A DNA stretch of 36,593 nucleotides from Bacteroidia bacterium (GTDB lineage: Bacteria > Bacteroidota > Bacteroidia > Bacteroidales > Paludibacteraceae). The DNA lies in assembly GCA_009929375.1 (NCBI GenBank), contig SAAO01000037.1, positions 1-36,593 of the forward strand, written 5' to 3'. Below, piece by piece: positions 1 to 7,650 of the stretch (position 1 is the first letter of the stretch; every line of letters begins with the position of its first letter). Made by a program: the position numbers and the translations under genes. The notes beneath the pieces were generated by a model. The model had not been told where the DNA came from. It saw nothing but the letters and a program-made list of their open reading frames with translations, and searched no databases.

Positions 1-81
1 GCATCAAATATACTAAAACTTGCAGATGTACACAATACTTTTAAGATTTATTTTACTGATAATCTTATGTTTATGGACTTT

Positions 82-789
82 TTAAGGGTCGACTATATAG
101 GTAATAAAGGTGGCCACAATTACTACGTACAGAATTCTCAGTATAATAGAGATGTCGTAGTCTGCAAAATTTGCAGTGCCGAATGATTTGAAACAAAACG
201 GAAAACTTTGAATGGTTGCAAACAAAAACATCCACTTCATTATGGTAACCGGTTTGTATCGTGCAATCAGTTTTTTAAACAGTGTAAGATAAAGAGCAAA
301 CGACATTACAGCCCCGAAAATAATCAGGTTTCCCCACATATCCCCGCTACTGCTTTTGTCAGCCTGACTGAAAACAAGCAGCAGTGCTCCCGAAGCCCCG
401 GTAAGTACCCCAAGTGTCTTTTTGAATGTGATAGGCTCTTTTATAAATAGGGCTGCAAACAACATACTTAATATAGGTAGCATGGTGACCACAATGGAAG
501 CATCGATGGGCGAAGTCATTGAAAGACCTATTATAAAGGGTAGTTGATTGGTGGTAAGTGCCAGGATGGCTGCAAAAAATAACAGAAAAACATCTTTTTT
601 GCTAACTTTTTCGCGCACAAAGACCGATGCCAGCCAAAAAAGAACCATTCCTCCCGATAATCTGAGGAAACTTAAAAGATAAGGATCAATAATATCGGGC
701 ATTATCGATCTGGAGACAGGTGTATTTAAACCAAATAAAATATTGGCTGCAAAAACGGCAATATGTCCGTTGCGTTTTTCTTTATCCAT
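82..789 (-). pseudogene. EamA/DMT-family transporter, C-terminally truncated
   Basis: Inner-membrane drug/metabolite transporter of the EamA type; the substrate cannot be told. The 235 residues start with GHIAVFAANILFGLNTPVSR, typical of the first EamA helix, and continue with about seven to eight hydrophobic helices, where a complete protein of about 300 residues would have ten. The second EamA repeat begins near residue 145 (GNLIIFGAVMSFALYLTLFKK) and stops abruptly after ATFITYI at a VDP-stop, so the last two helices are missing. I place the start at 789 rather than at the upstream in-frame ATG at 864 because the 25 extra residues are basic and unlike the family, and because a TATCTTTG promoter core lies at 799-806, between the two starts. 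The truncation lies at a GTCGAC (88-93). It could be a real deletion or rearrangement, or an assembly join. Confidence 0.8.
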
Positions 790-798
790 AATTGGCTG

Positions 799-806
799 CA
801 AAGATA
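799..806 (-). promoter_or_regulatory. Bacteroidota -7 promoter element for the EamA gene
   Basis: On the minus strand the sequence reads TATCTTTG, an exact match to the TAnnTTTG core. It ends only 9 bases before the ATG at 789, so the transcript would be nearly leaderless. I see no TTG -33 element at the usual spacing. Confidence 0.5.
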
Positions 807-903
807 ATTTCAAGTTGCGGCATAAACGAATTTTTTGCGTTAATAAGTGCTTTGCTGAATACAATGTATTGATTTGTAGTACTGTTATGCATGTTTAAAT
901 AAT

Positions 904-934
904 TTGCTAATTTCGATAATAGTTTTTAGCTTTG
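904..934 (+). promoter_or_regulatory. Bacteroidota promoter (-33 TTG / -7 TAGCTTTG) for the alanine dehydrogenase-like gene
   Basis: TTG at 904-906 is followed by a 20-base spacer and TAGCTTTG at 927-934, matching the TTG-N19-21-TAnnTTTG arrangement. The ATG at 963 is 28 bases downstream. The promoter overlaps the in-frame TTG start at 939 closely enough to disfavour that start. Confidence 0.6.
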
Positions 935-962
935 TAGCTTGTCTTCAAATAGCTTCATTATT

Positions 963-2165
963 ATGAAATTCGATACAAAATCACAGCGCAGCTTATTTCC
1001 GGAGGAATGTCTGTTGCGCGAAATAGCCCGACAACCGAGGCTTTCGATAGGTATTCCGAAAGAGAATCCGGATGTGGAAACGCGTTTGGCTCTGACGCCC
1101 GAAGGTGTGGCGATAGTGACCGAGGAAGGTCATAGCGTGTATGTGCAACGTGGAGCCGGAGAGCCTATGTCGTATTCCGACCTTCAGTATAGTGAGGCGG
1201 GGGCTTATCTTGTCGATTCAGCCTCCGATGTTTTCAGCGCTGATCTGGTGCTGAAAATTACACCACCAACATTGCAGGAGTTGAATATGATGAACGACCG
1301 TTCGTCGGTATTTTCCATGCTTCAGCTTAGTAATTTGTCGTCGGACTGTATTCATTTAATGATGAAGAAAAAGATGAATGCAATAGCCTATGAGCTGATT
1401 AAGGATGAGCAGAAAGCATTTCCTGTAATGACATCCATTTCGGAAATCGAAGGAAATACCGCTATTGGTGTTGCTGCGGAGCTTATGAGTGTCGAAAGAG
1501 GAGGCAAGGGCTTGTTGCTCGGAGGTGTGGCTGGGATTTCGCCAACCGAAGTGCTTATCCTTGGCGCTGGCATTACAGGTACTGTGGCTGCCCGTTCGGC
1601 TTTGGCACTTGGTGCTCAGGTGAAAATATTTGATCACGACATTAATAAGTTGCGCAAAATACAGCATTATCTCGGGCAGCAGGTGTTTACATCGGTGATT
1701 CATCCTTCAGTTTTGTTCAAAGCACTTGCTACGGCTGATGCTGTTATTGGTAATTTACGTTATATAAATGGTTCGGAGCGATTTATGGTGTCGGAGGAAC
1801 TCGTAAAAACAATGAAATCCGGAGCTGTGATTATAGATTTGAGTGTCGATCAGGGAGGTTGTTTCGAAACTTCGGAATGCCGGACACTGCGTAATCCGGT
1901 ATACGAGAAATTCGGAGTGGTTCATTATTGTGTTCCAAATATTTCGGCTCGTGTGGCGCGAACAACTTCTATGGCTTTGAGCAATATTTTTGCTCCCATA
2001 CTTCTGAAAATTGCAAATTCCGGTAGTGTGAAGTTAGCCATTGCCGAAAGTTCAGGCTTCCGTAATGGTTCCTATATATATGGAGGTGTGCTGGTAAACA
2101 GACTAATCGGAAATTATTATGGTATTAATTCAAACGATATCGGCTTGCTTTTGGCTGATTATTAG
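963..2165 (+). CDS. ald: alanine dehydrogenase / transhydrogenase-alpha family protein
   Basis: Member of the alanine dehydrogenase / pyridine nucleotide transhydrogenase family (NAD-dependent, cytoplasmic; alanine to pyruvate plus ammonia in characterised members). Visible are the N-terminal substrate domain (IGIPKE, RLALTPEG, RGAGEPM), the substrate lysine in LVLKITPP, the Rossmann motif LGAGITG followed by IFDHD, and the signature DQGGCFETS followed by YEKFGVVHY. Length is 400 residues against about 370 for classical enzymes, with about 25 extra residues at the N-terminus. The start is the ATG at 963; the frame stays open to a TTG at 939, but that lies at the expected transcription start. 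The catalytic histidine of the family motif LHLA appears as glutamine here (MLQLSN), so true alanine dehydrogenase activity is not assured. It is flanked by a divergent transporter and an unrelated nuclease and is probably monocistronic. Confidence 0.85.
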   Translation: MKFDTKSQRSLFPEECLLREIARQPRLSIGIPKENPDVETRLALTPEGVAIVTEEGHSVYVQRGAGEPMSYSDLQYSEAGAYLVDSASDVFSADLVLKITPPTLQELNMMNDRSSVFSMLQLSNLSSDCIHLMMKKKMNAIAYELIKDEQKAFPVMTSISEIEGNTAIGVAAELMSVERGGKGLLLGGVAGISPTEVLILGAGITGTVAARSALALGAQVKIFDHDINKLRKIQHYLGQQVFTSVIHPSVLFKALATADAVIGNLRYINGSERFMVSEELVKTMKSGAVIIDLSVDQGGCFETSECRTLRNPVYEKFGVVHYCVPNISARVARTTSMALSNIFAPILLKIANSGSVKLAIAESSGFRNGSYIYGGVLVNRLIGNYYGINSNDIGLLLADY

Positions 2166-2205
2166 TAGTATAAATAAAATATCAATATTGTATTCTTAAA
2201 CAAAA

Positions 2206-2982
2206 ATGTATATGCTTAAAAAAACCATCTCATTATTTCTTCTTTTTGTAAGTTTATCAACATATGCCTACGACAATGTAGGGCATCGGATTGTGTCGGA
2301 AGTGGCTTATCGCAATATGACTAAAAAAGCCCGTAAGCAAACCGATAAAGTTTTAGGCGTAAAAGGCATTGTGTACGAGTCGTCGTGGGCGGATGAAGTT
2401 CGCAGTGACGACAACTATAAATACAGTTATCAGTGGCATTATCAAAATCTGAAAGATGGTATGACAGCCAGCGATATGAAAAATCTGATAGATAATCCGA
2501 AATCAGAAGGTGAACATTTGTTTTATGCTATCGGGTTAATGGTCGACAGACTGAAAAAAGATAAAAATGATGCTGAAGCGCTGAAATTTCTGATTCATTT
2601 TGTAGGTGATTTGCATCAGCCCATGCATTTGGGGCGTGCCGAGGATTTAGGTGGGAACAGGGTTAAGATGACTTGGTTTGGCCGTAACACCAATATTCAT
2701 TCGATATGGGATGGGCAAATTACTGACAGTCGCAAAATGTCATATACTGAATATGCCAACTTTGTGGAAGATAAATTTTCTGCCGATAAAAAGAAGTTTC
2801 TTGCTTACGACATGTTGAAATCATTGTTGGAAACATACCGTGTTCGCAACGAAATATACGCATGGGATGCTGAAAATACAAATAACTATCACTATTTGTA
2901 TCGCTTTACAGATGAAATAGACTTGTTGCTTTATCGTGGTGGATTATACCTGTCGGTAATATTAAACGATATTTACAGATAG
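2206..2982 (+). CDS. secreted S1/P1-type zinc nuclease
   Basis: Single-strand-preferring phosphodiesterase/3'-nucleotidase of the S1/P1 family, exported to periplasm or beyond. Residues 1-21 form a signal peptide ending TYA. Cleavage there leaves Y as residue 1 and H as residue 6 (YDNVGH), the spacing at which P1 nuclease uses its N-terminal Trp and His6 as zinc ligands. The Trp is replaced by Tyr, which should be tolerable because that ligand acts through the backbone. Other expected ligands are present: SWADEV (Asp), QWHY (His), HFVGDLHQPMH (His, Asp, His) and NIHSIWDGQ (His, Asp). Length 258 is normal for the family. It starts 40 bases after the previous gene and is followed by a strong terminator. 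The role is probably nutrient scavenging from extracellular nucleic acid (inference). Confidence 0.9.
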   Translation: MYMLKKTISLFLLFVSLSTYAYDNVGHRIVSEVAYRNMTKKARKQTDKVLGVKGIVYESSWADEVRSDDNYKYSYQWHYQNLKDGMTASDMKNLIDNPKSEGEHLFYAIGLMVDRLKKDKNDAEALKFLIHFVGDLHQPMHLGRAEDLGGNRVKMTWFGRNTNIHSIWDGQITDSRKMSYTEYANFVEDKFSADKKKFLAYDMLKSLLETYRVRNEIYAWDAENTNNYHYLYRFTDEIDLLLYRGGLYLSVILNDIYR

Positions 2983-3319
2983 ATATCAGATAAAATTAGT
3001 GCCTTTCAGGACAGGTTTGTTCTGAAAGGCACTTTATCATCTTCACATATCACAAAATTGGTATAGCAAACAGAGTTTTGTTTCAGGTTGTATTTCGTCC
3101 CGAACATGCAGGTCAGAATGTTCGGATAGTTTGTGTATTCGATCGATTCAAAAGTAATTAAATTTATGTTTTTTGTCAAATAAATTATTTGTAAGCTGTA
3201 AAATTTTTTGTGACCTATTTTCTTGTATGTCAATGTGTTATTTTTTTGTTATTTATTTTTATCTGTAAGCTATTGATTTACCCGTCGGTTTTTAGTTAAA
3301 ATGTATGAATTGAAGTTGC
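2983..3319. other. intergenic gap with a terminator at its left end
   Basis: The first 50 bases hold the hairpin terminator. The rest is AT-rich with no good coding potential. The 75-residue minus-strand reading frame here overlaps the terminator and has no family features. I see no clear TAnnTTTG element before the regulator gene at 3320. Confidence 0.6.
2998..3038 (+). terminator. rho-independent terminator after the S1/P1 nuclease gene
   Basis: A perfect 12-bp stem, AGTGCCTTTCAG with CTGAAAGGCACT, around a 12-base loop (2998-3033), followed by a short T-rich tail (TTTAT). It sits 16 bases after the stop codon of the nuclease gene. Confidence 0.8.
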
Positions 3320-5032
3320 ATGAAACGACATAAATTTGATTTTCTGATTTTAAGTCTTACGTTGTTTTTTGTAATGTTGTTTTTGGTGTCGTGTGCCAAA
3401 GATAAAAGTGATAATAAGTCTATTCTCCGTATAGAAAAACTATTGCCGGAGCATGCAGATTCTGCATTTTTGTTGCTGGATAGTCTGGGTGAATCCGGAA
3501 ATATGAAGCAGGTTGATCAGGCAGCACATCAATTGCTCACTGCATATGCTCTTTTTCTTTCCAATGATTCCGCTGTCAGAGTTGAGCCTGCATTATATGC
3601 GCTTGAATATTACAAGGGTACGGGGCTGTTGTACGAGGAAGGTTTGTCGAATTTTTTATATGGGCATGCACTTCTTGAGACCGGAGAAATTGATCAGGGA
3701 ATCATTTATCTCAAAAAGGCGATAAGTTTGCTTAATAATACAAATGAGTATAACTTGCTTGGTCTTGCCAATTACTATCTTGGCTACAATTATTCTCTGG
3801 ATGCAGTTTACGAAAAGGCTTTATCGCGTTTGAGATTAGCTGCCATTTACTTCGAACATGCTGATGAGCAGGTGAACAGGGCATATGCTTATCGTGAAAT
3901 TGCAAATGCTTTCGATTTGGGTCGGTGTCCGGTGGATAGCGCACTTGTTTATTTTGATAAATCCCAAAACTTGTTATTGCTCGAAAAAGACACTTCTGAT
4001 TATTACGATGTGCGTTTTTACAGAGCTATTACTTTGTTGAATCGCACAACCCGGTTCTGTGAAGCTAAAAATGATATTCTCGAAGTTTACCGCTATTTCA
4101 ATAACGATAGTTATTATCATAATAAGCTTTCGTTTGCATATGCCCGTTGCGGACAGGCTGACTCAGCTATGTATTTTTACCAATTGTCGAAAAAGGACAC
4201 AGCTAATATTTATAGTAAAATGGCTGTCAGCATGGCCGGGGCTTATGCTTATATGGCTGCCGGAGACTATCAGAAAGCAGTAGAAACCTTTTTGAATTAT
4301 GATCTGAATAAGACACTTGTGTTCGATGAAGCGCAAAAGAATCAGCTTTACCGTATTGATAAGGGTTACGATTTGTCCGAAAAAGAAAAGGAAAATGCAA
4401 CATTGCGCGTAAAACAGCAAGATATGGTTGTGCAGTTTGCATTGCTGACTATCATTGTGCTTGTGCTTGCTATGGCTTTTCTGATCATGATGCTCAGGCG
4501 AAAGCGTGAGCAGGCAAAATATCGCGAAGAAAGGCTTAATTTGCTTGCAAGTGTGGAAAGGAAGCGGCTTGCGGTGTATGCAAAAGTTCAGTCGAGAATG
4601 GAGGCTGCTCTGCGACTGAGTAAACTTGATGCTAAATATCGTCTTGGTATGTCAGATCCTAAATTGTTGCTTGATGAAATTTTGTCATATTCAGTATTGA
4701 GTGAATCCGAATGGACTAATTATATAGATGAAATAGATATGGTTTGTAGTAATCATATTTCGGCTCTTGCAGCTGAATTTCCATCTCTGACTAATGCTGA
4801 TAAAATTGTGATTGCACTTACTTCTGTGAAAATTGATATCACTGATTCCTGTATAATTTTGGGAATGAACAAAAATACGATGTATCGCCGTCGTAACACA
4901 ATTAAAGAGCGATTAGGGCTTGATAAGACGGTGGATTTCGATGCATGGATACTCGGCAGGGTGGCTCAGAATCTGGCAAAAGAAGATCAAAATGCATTGA
5001 TTAGTAAATTGATGGATGCAAAAAAGAAGTAG
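3320..5032 (+). CDS. membrane-anchored TPR regulator with C-terminal HTH
   Basis: 570-residue predicted transmembrane regulator of a kind common in Bacteroidales. The N-terminus has a signal peptide with lipobox LVSC (Cys25). Residues about 35-350 are helical TPR-like repeats with motifs such as ANYYLGYNY, YREIANAF and AGAYAYMAAGDYQKAVETF. A hydrophobic helix follows at about 370-392 (FALLTIIVLVLAMAFLIMML), then a basic stretch RRKREQAKYREERLN suggesting a cytoplasmic linker. The last 100 residues contain ADKIVIALTSVKIDITDSCI and LGMNKNTMYRRRNTIKERLG, a LuxR-like helix-turn-helix. The inferred topology is periplasmic TPR sensor, one membrane pass, cytoplasmic DNA-binding domain. Target genes are not evident; no polysaccharide-utilisation genes adjoin it. 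The ATG at 3320 gives the complete signal peptide. Confidence 0.8.
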   Translation: MKRHKFDFLILSLTLFFVMLFLVSCAKDKSDNKSILRIEKLLPEHADSAFLLLDSLGESGNMKQVDQAAHQLLTAYALFLSNDSAVRVEPALYALEYYKGTGLLYEEGLSNFLYGHALLETGEIDQGIIYLKKAISLLNNTNEYNLLGLANYYLGYNYSLDAVYEKALSRLRLAAIYFEHADEQVNRAYAYREIANAFDLGRCPVDSALVYFDKSQNLLLLEKDTSDYYDVRFYRAITLLNRTTRFCEAKNDILEVYRYFNNDSYYHNKLSFAYARCGQADSAMYFYQLSKKDTANIYSKMAVSMAGAYAYMAAGDYQKAVETFLNYDLNKTLVFDEAQKNQLYRIDKGYDLSEKEKENATLRVKQQDMVVQFALLTIIVLVLAMAFLIMMLRRKREQAKYREERLNLLASVERKRLAVYAKVQSRMEAALRLSKLDAKYRLGMSDPKLLLDEILSYSVLSESEWTNYIDEIDMVCSNHISALAAEFPSLTNADKIVIALTSVKIDITDSCIILGMNKNTMYRRRNTIKERLGLDKTVDFDAWILGRVAQNLAKEDQNALISKLMDAKKK

Positions 5033-5059
5033 AGAGAATGTATGAAGAAAACGATAAAG

Positions 5060-5096
5060 AAAAAGCCTGAAATTCATTACGAATTTCAGGCTTTTT
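5060..5096. terminator. bidirectional terminator between the regulator gene and tRNA-Phe
   Basis: A perfect 16-bp inverted repeat (AAAAAGCCTGAAATTC / GAATTTCAGGCTTTTT) around a 5-base loop, with an A-run on one side and a T-run on the other. It lies 27 bases after the regulator stop and 4 bases beyond the tRNA 3' end, so it can end transcription from both convergent units. Confidence 0.9.
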
Positions 5097-5100
5097 GTAG

Positions 5101-5173
5101 TGGTACCACCAGGAATCGAACCGGGGACACAAGGATTTTCAGTCCTTTGCTCTACCAACTGAGCTATGGTACC
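5101..5173 (-). tRNA. tRNA-Phe (GAA)
   Basis: 73-base tRNA on the minus strand. Acceptor GGTACCA pairs with TGGTACC, discriminator A at 5101. The D-arm contains GCTCAGTTGGTAGAGC. The anticodon stem AAGGA/TCCTT encloses CTGAAAA with anticodon GAA (+ strand 5138-5140). T-loop TTCGATT. The T-stem CCCGG/CCTGG carries a central C-T mismatch. CCA is not encoded: CTAC follows the discriminator base. It has its own upstream promoter and downstream terminator. Confidence 0.95.
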
Positions 5174-5191
5174 GCTTTTGTTTTGCGAGTG

Positions 5192-5222
5192 CAAAGATAG
5201 AATAAATTTTTATTGCGTGCAA
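5192..5222 (-). promoter_or_regulatory. promoter of tRNA-Phe
   Basis: The minus strand reads TTG (5222-5220), a 20-base spacer, then TATCTTTG (5199-5192), a full match to the Bacteroidota vegetative promoter. It ends 18 bases before the tRNA 5' end at 5173. Confidence 0.75.
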
Positions 5223-5313
5223 GCCTTTTTGCAGAAATTATTGAAAAAGACAAATGCTTGTTTTTTTAGGTTTATTTTTTTGATTTTAATATGCTGAATC
5301 CGATTGAAATACA

Positions 5314-5321
5314 TATTTTTG
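5314..5321 (+). promoter_or_regulatory. -7 promoter element for the K+/H+ antiporter gene
   Basis: TATTTTTG matches TAnnTTTG, 34 bases before the ATG at 5356. The -33 position reads ATG rather than TTG, so this is a partial match. Confidence 0.4.
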
Positions 5322-5355
5322 TAAAAACTCATCAATTCATCTTTCATTTAAAAGA

Positions 5356-6852
5356 ATGCAAATATCTATCGAATTATTTATACTTATTGCATCCATTCTG
5401 CTATTTTTCAGTATTCTGGTTGGAAAAACCGGATATCGTTTTGGTGTCCCTACTCTGTTATTGTTTTTACTTATAGGGATAGGTGCGGGTAGTGATGGAT
5501 TAGGTATTGAATTTAGTTCACCCAATATTGCTCAATATATTGGTGTGATAGCGCTGAATATTATTCTGTTCTCGGGTGGACTCGATACCCGTTTTTCCGA
5601 AATTCGTCCTGTAGCGGTTAAAGGCTTGGTGCTTGCTACCGTTGGAGTTTTGCTTACAGCTTTGTTCACGGGCTTATTTATATACTGGCTCACGAATAGT
5701 GTGGTACATTCAGTTACATTTACACTACTCGAATCGCTTCTATTAGCCGGCATTATGTCGTCAACCGATTCTGCTTCGGTTTTTTCCATTCTACGATCCA
5801 AAGGACTTTCGCTGAAAGAAAATCTGCGTCCGCTGCTCGAGCTTGAGAGTGGTAGCAATGACCCAATGGCATTCATGCTTACCATAGTGTTGGTTCAGCT
5901 TATACAGACACCGGATGTAAGTGGCTGGGAAGTGCTTTTTATGTTTCTCAAGCAGCTTTTTCTGGGTGTGATTTGTGGATTTCTGCTTGGCAAGCTGGCT
6001 GTAAGAATTATTAATCGAATAAATCTTGACAATGATGCGCTCTACTCGGTTTTGTTGCTTACAGTTATGTTCTTCCTGTTTGGTTTTACCAGTTTTATCG
6101 GAGGAAACGGATATCTGGCAGTTTATGCCGGAGGTTTGATGATTGGTAACCACAGGTTTGTGCACAAACGAAGTACGCTTCGCTTTTTTGATGGGCTCAC
6201 ATGGCTTTTTCAAATTATAATGTTCCTTGCGCTTGGATTACTGGTAAATCCTTCAGAGCTTTTACCTATAGCCGGTGTTGGATTACTCGTGGGTGTTTTC
6301 ATGATTTTGATAGGACGCCCGTTGTCGGTGCTTATTTCTCTTTTGCCGTTTAAAAACATGTCGTTCAAAGCGCGTTTATTCACTTCCTGGGTGGGCTTGC
6401 GTGGTGCTGTGCCAATTATTTTTGCTACATACCCATGGATAAGCGATGTTCCACAGGCCAAAATGATGTTTAATATCGTATTCTTTATTACGATTCTTTC
6501 ACTTGTAGTTCAGGGGACCACGGTTTCTTCTATGGCTCGTTGGTTGGGGCTTTCGTTGCCTGTGCCTCCTGCACGTAAACTGAAGGAGTTTGATGTGGAA
6601 TTTTCCGAGGAGATTAAATCGGCAATGTGCGAAATAACAGTAAACGACACTATGTTGAAAAACGGGAGTCGCGTTATGGATGTTTCCATGCCTGAGCAAA
6701 CTTTGCTGGTAATGGTGAAACGCAACCGGAAATATTTTATTCCCCGCGGAAATACGCTACTCGAAGAGGGTGATTCGTTGCTGATAATTACCGATAACGA
6801 GGAGGCTATGCGCGAAACTTACCGTCAGCTTGGGGTGAGCCCCGGAGCCTGA
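5356..6852 (+). CDS. K+/H+ antiporter, NhaP2/CvrA type (CPA1), with C-terminal TrkA-C/RCK-C domain
   Basis: Inner-membrane cation/proton antiporter that exports K+ (or Na+) in exchange for H+ and helps control cell volume and pH. Residues 1 to about 395 are a 12-13 helix Na+/H+-exchanger domain with the functional motifs SSTDSASVFS and ESGSNDPMA (the ND pair of CPA1 exchangers), LFSGGLDTRF and WVGLRGAVPI. Residues about 405-498 form a cytoplasmic TrkA-C-like regulatory domain (TLLVMVKRNRKYFIPRGNT, LLEEGDSLLIITD). Length 498 is close to bacterial NhaP2/CvrA (about 500-580). The ATG at 5356 starts directly at the first helix. The stop at 6850-6852 lies inside a small CGGAGC/GCTCCG hairpin (6843-6859) that has no T-tract. 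The gene faces a convergent VOC gene 17 bases away. Confidence 0.9.
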   Translation: MQISIELFILIASILLFFSILVGKTGYRFGVPTLLLFLLIGIGAGSDGLGIEFSSPNIAQYIGVIALNIILFSGGLDTRFSEIRPVAVKGLVLATVGVLLTALFTGLFIYWLTNSVVHSVTFTLLESLLLAGIMSSTDSASVFSILRSKGLSLKENLRPLLELESGSNDPMAFMLTIVLVQLIQTPDVSGWEVLFMFLKQLFLGVICGFLLGKLAVRIINRINLDNDALYSVLLLTVMFFLFGFTSFIGGNGYLAVYAGGLMIGNHRFVHKRSTLRFFDGLTWLFQIIMFLALGLLVNPSELLPIAGVGLLVGVFMILIGRPLSVLISLLPFKNMSFKARLFTSWVGLRGAVPIIFATYPWISDVPQAKMMFNIVFFITILSLVVQGTTVSSMARWLGLSLPVPPARKLKEFDVEFSEEIKSAMCEITVNDTMLKNGSRVMDVSMPEQTLLVMVKRNRKYFIPRGNTLLEEGDSLLIITDNEEAMRETYRQLGVSPGA

Positions 6853-6869
6853 AGCTCCGCGAAGTAATG

Positions 6870-7316
6870 CTAATATTCGGAAATTACAATTTTCGTTTGC
6901 TTCATCATAACCTCTGTGGCACCGGATCTTTGCATCAGTTTATTCATATTCTCTGGTACAATCTGCCAGCGAAGTCCGTATTTGTCGATACACCAACCGC
7001 ACTGCGAAGGTTCTCCTTCGGCAGTAAAATAGTCCCAGTAATAATCAATCTCAGCCTGATCTTTGCACAAAATAGTCAGCGAAAAAGCATCATTCAGTTT
7101 ATGATGTTCTTTTGTTGTACAGAGAAAAGTGTATTCCTGACCAAAAATTGTAAGTTCACTTATTTCGGAGTTGCCGCTTGGCGTTTCTCCTAGTGGAGTA
7201 ACTGATTTTATACTAAGATTATCTCCGAATATTCTTTCGTAATATTCTATAACCTGTTTTACACGTCCTCCTTCAGCCACAAACCAAAGATTTGGAATGA
7301 TTTTTTGAGTGTTCAT
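6870..7316 (-). CDS. VOC-superfamily PhnB-like protein
   Basis: 148-residue protein of the vicinal-oxygen-chelate fold, PhnB / 3-demethylubiquinone methyltransferase-like subgroup. Visible: KIIPNLWFVAEGGRVKQVIEYY at the N-terminus, FGQEYTFLCTTKEHHKLNDAFSL, the DYYWDYFTAEGEPSQCGW block and the typical ending DKYGLRWQIVPENM. Members of this subgroup often have no known substrate, so none is assigned. I choose the ATG at 7316, which begins MNTQKIIPNL, over the in-frame ATG at 7364, whose extra 16 residues (MHPKLKKKVSHRNNIT) do not resemble the family. It stands alone between a convergent antiporter and divergent lepA. Its promoter is not obvious. Confidence 0.85.
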   Translation of the reverse strand: MNTQKIIPNLWFVAEGGRVKQVIEYYERIFGDNLSIKSVTPLGETPSGNSEISELTIFGQEYTFLCTTKEHHKLNDAFSLTILCKDQAEIDYYWDYFTAEGEPSQCGWCIDKYGLRWQIVPENMNKLMQRSGATEVMMKQTKIVISEY

Positions 7317-7650
7317 TGTGATGTTATTTCTATGTGAAACCTTTTTTTTGAGTTTTGGATGCATACTTCACTAAATGATAGTTGTTCAGCAATATAAACT
7401 TATAAACAATTAAAAGGATGAAGTTGTTTGTCAGAAAACATGTTGTTGCAGAATGTAATACTGAATTTCGATCCATGCAGGATCAGGGTAAAAGCTTGTT
7501 CTGAATGGCAGTGTTTCGGTTGTAACACTTTTGTTTATGAAAGGATGCAATGTGTTGTTTTTAATCATCAAAATCGGCAAAATTCCCACGTATAAAAAAT
7601 CATTTTTTTTGCGTACTTTTGCAACTCAAAATAAACCATACAATTAAAGA
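7317..7650. other. divergent intergenic region between the VOC gene and lepA
   Basis: About 330 bases with no convincing gene. The only element I can support is the lepA -7 box near its right end. The middle (7400-7600) has no inverted repeats or family-like reading frames that I can see. Confidence 0.5.
7614..7621 (+). promoter_or_regulatory. -7 promoter element for lepA
   Basis: TACTTTTG matches TAnnTTTG, 29 bases before the lepA ATG. The -33 region is T-rich but lacks a clean TTG. Confidence 0.5.

Noticed and set aside
3006-3233. 75-residue minus-strand open frame after the S1/P1 nuclease
   Set aside because: It includes the downstream arm of the terminator hairpin and is in very AT-rich DNA with no recognisable protein features.
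6843-6859. CGGAGC/GCTCCG hairpin at the end of the antiporter gene considered as a terminator
   Set aside because: It overlaps the stop codon and has no T-run on either strand, so I mention it only within the gene entry.
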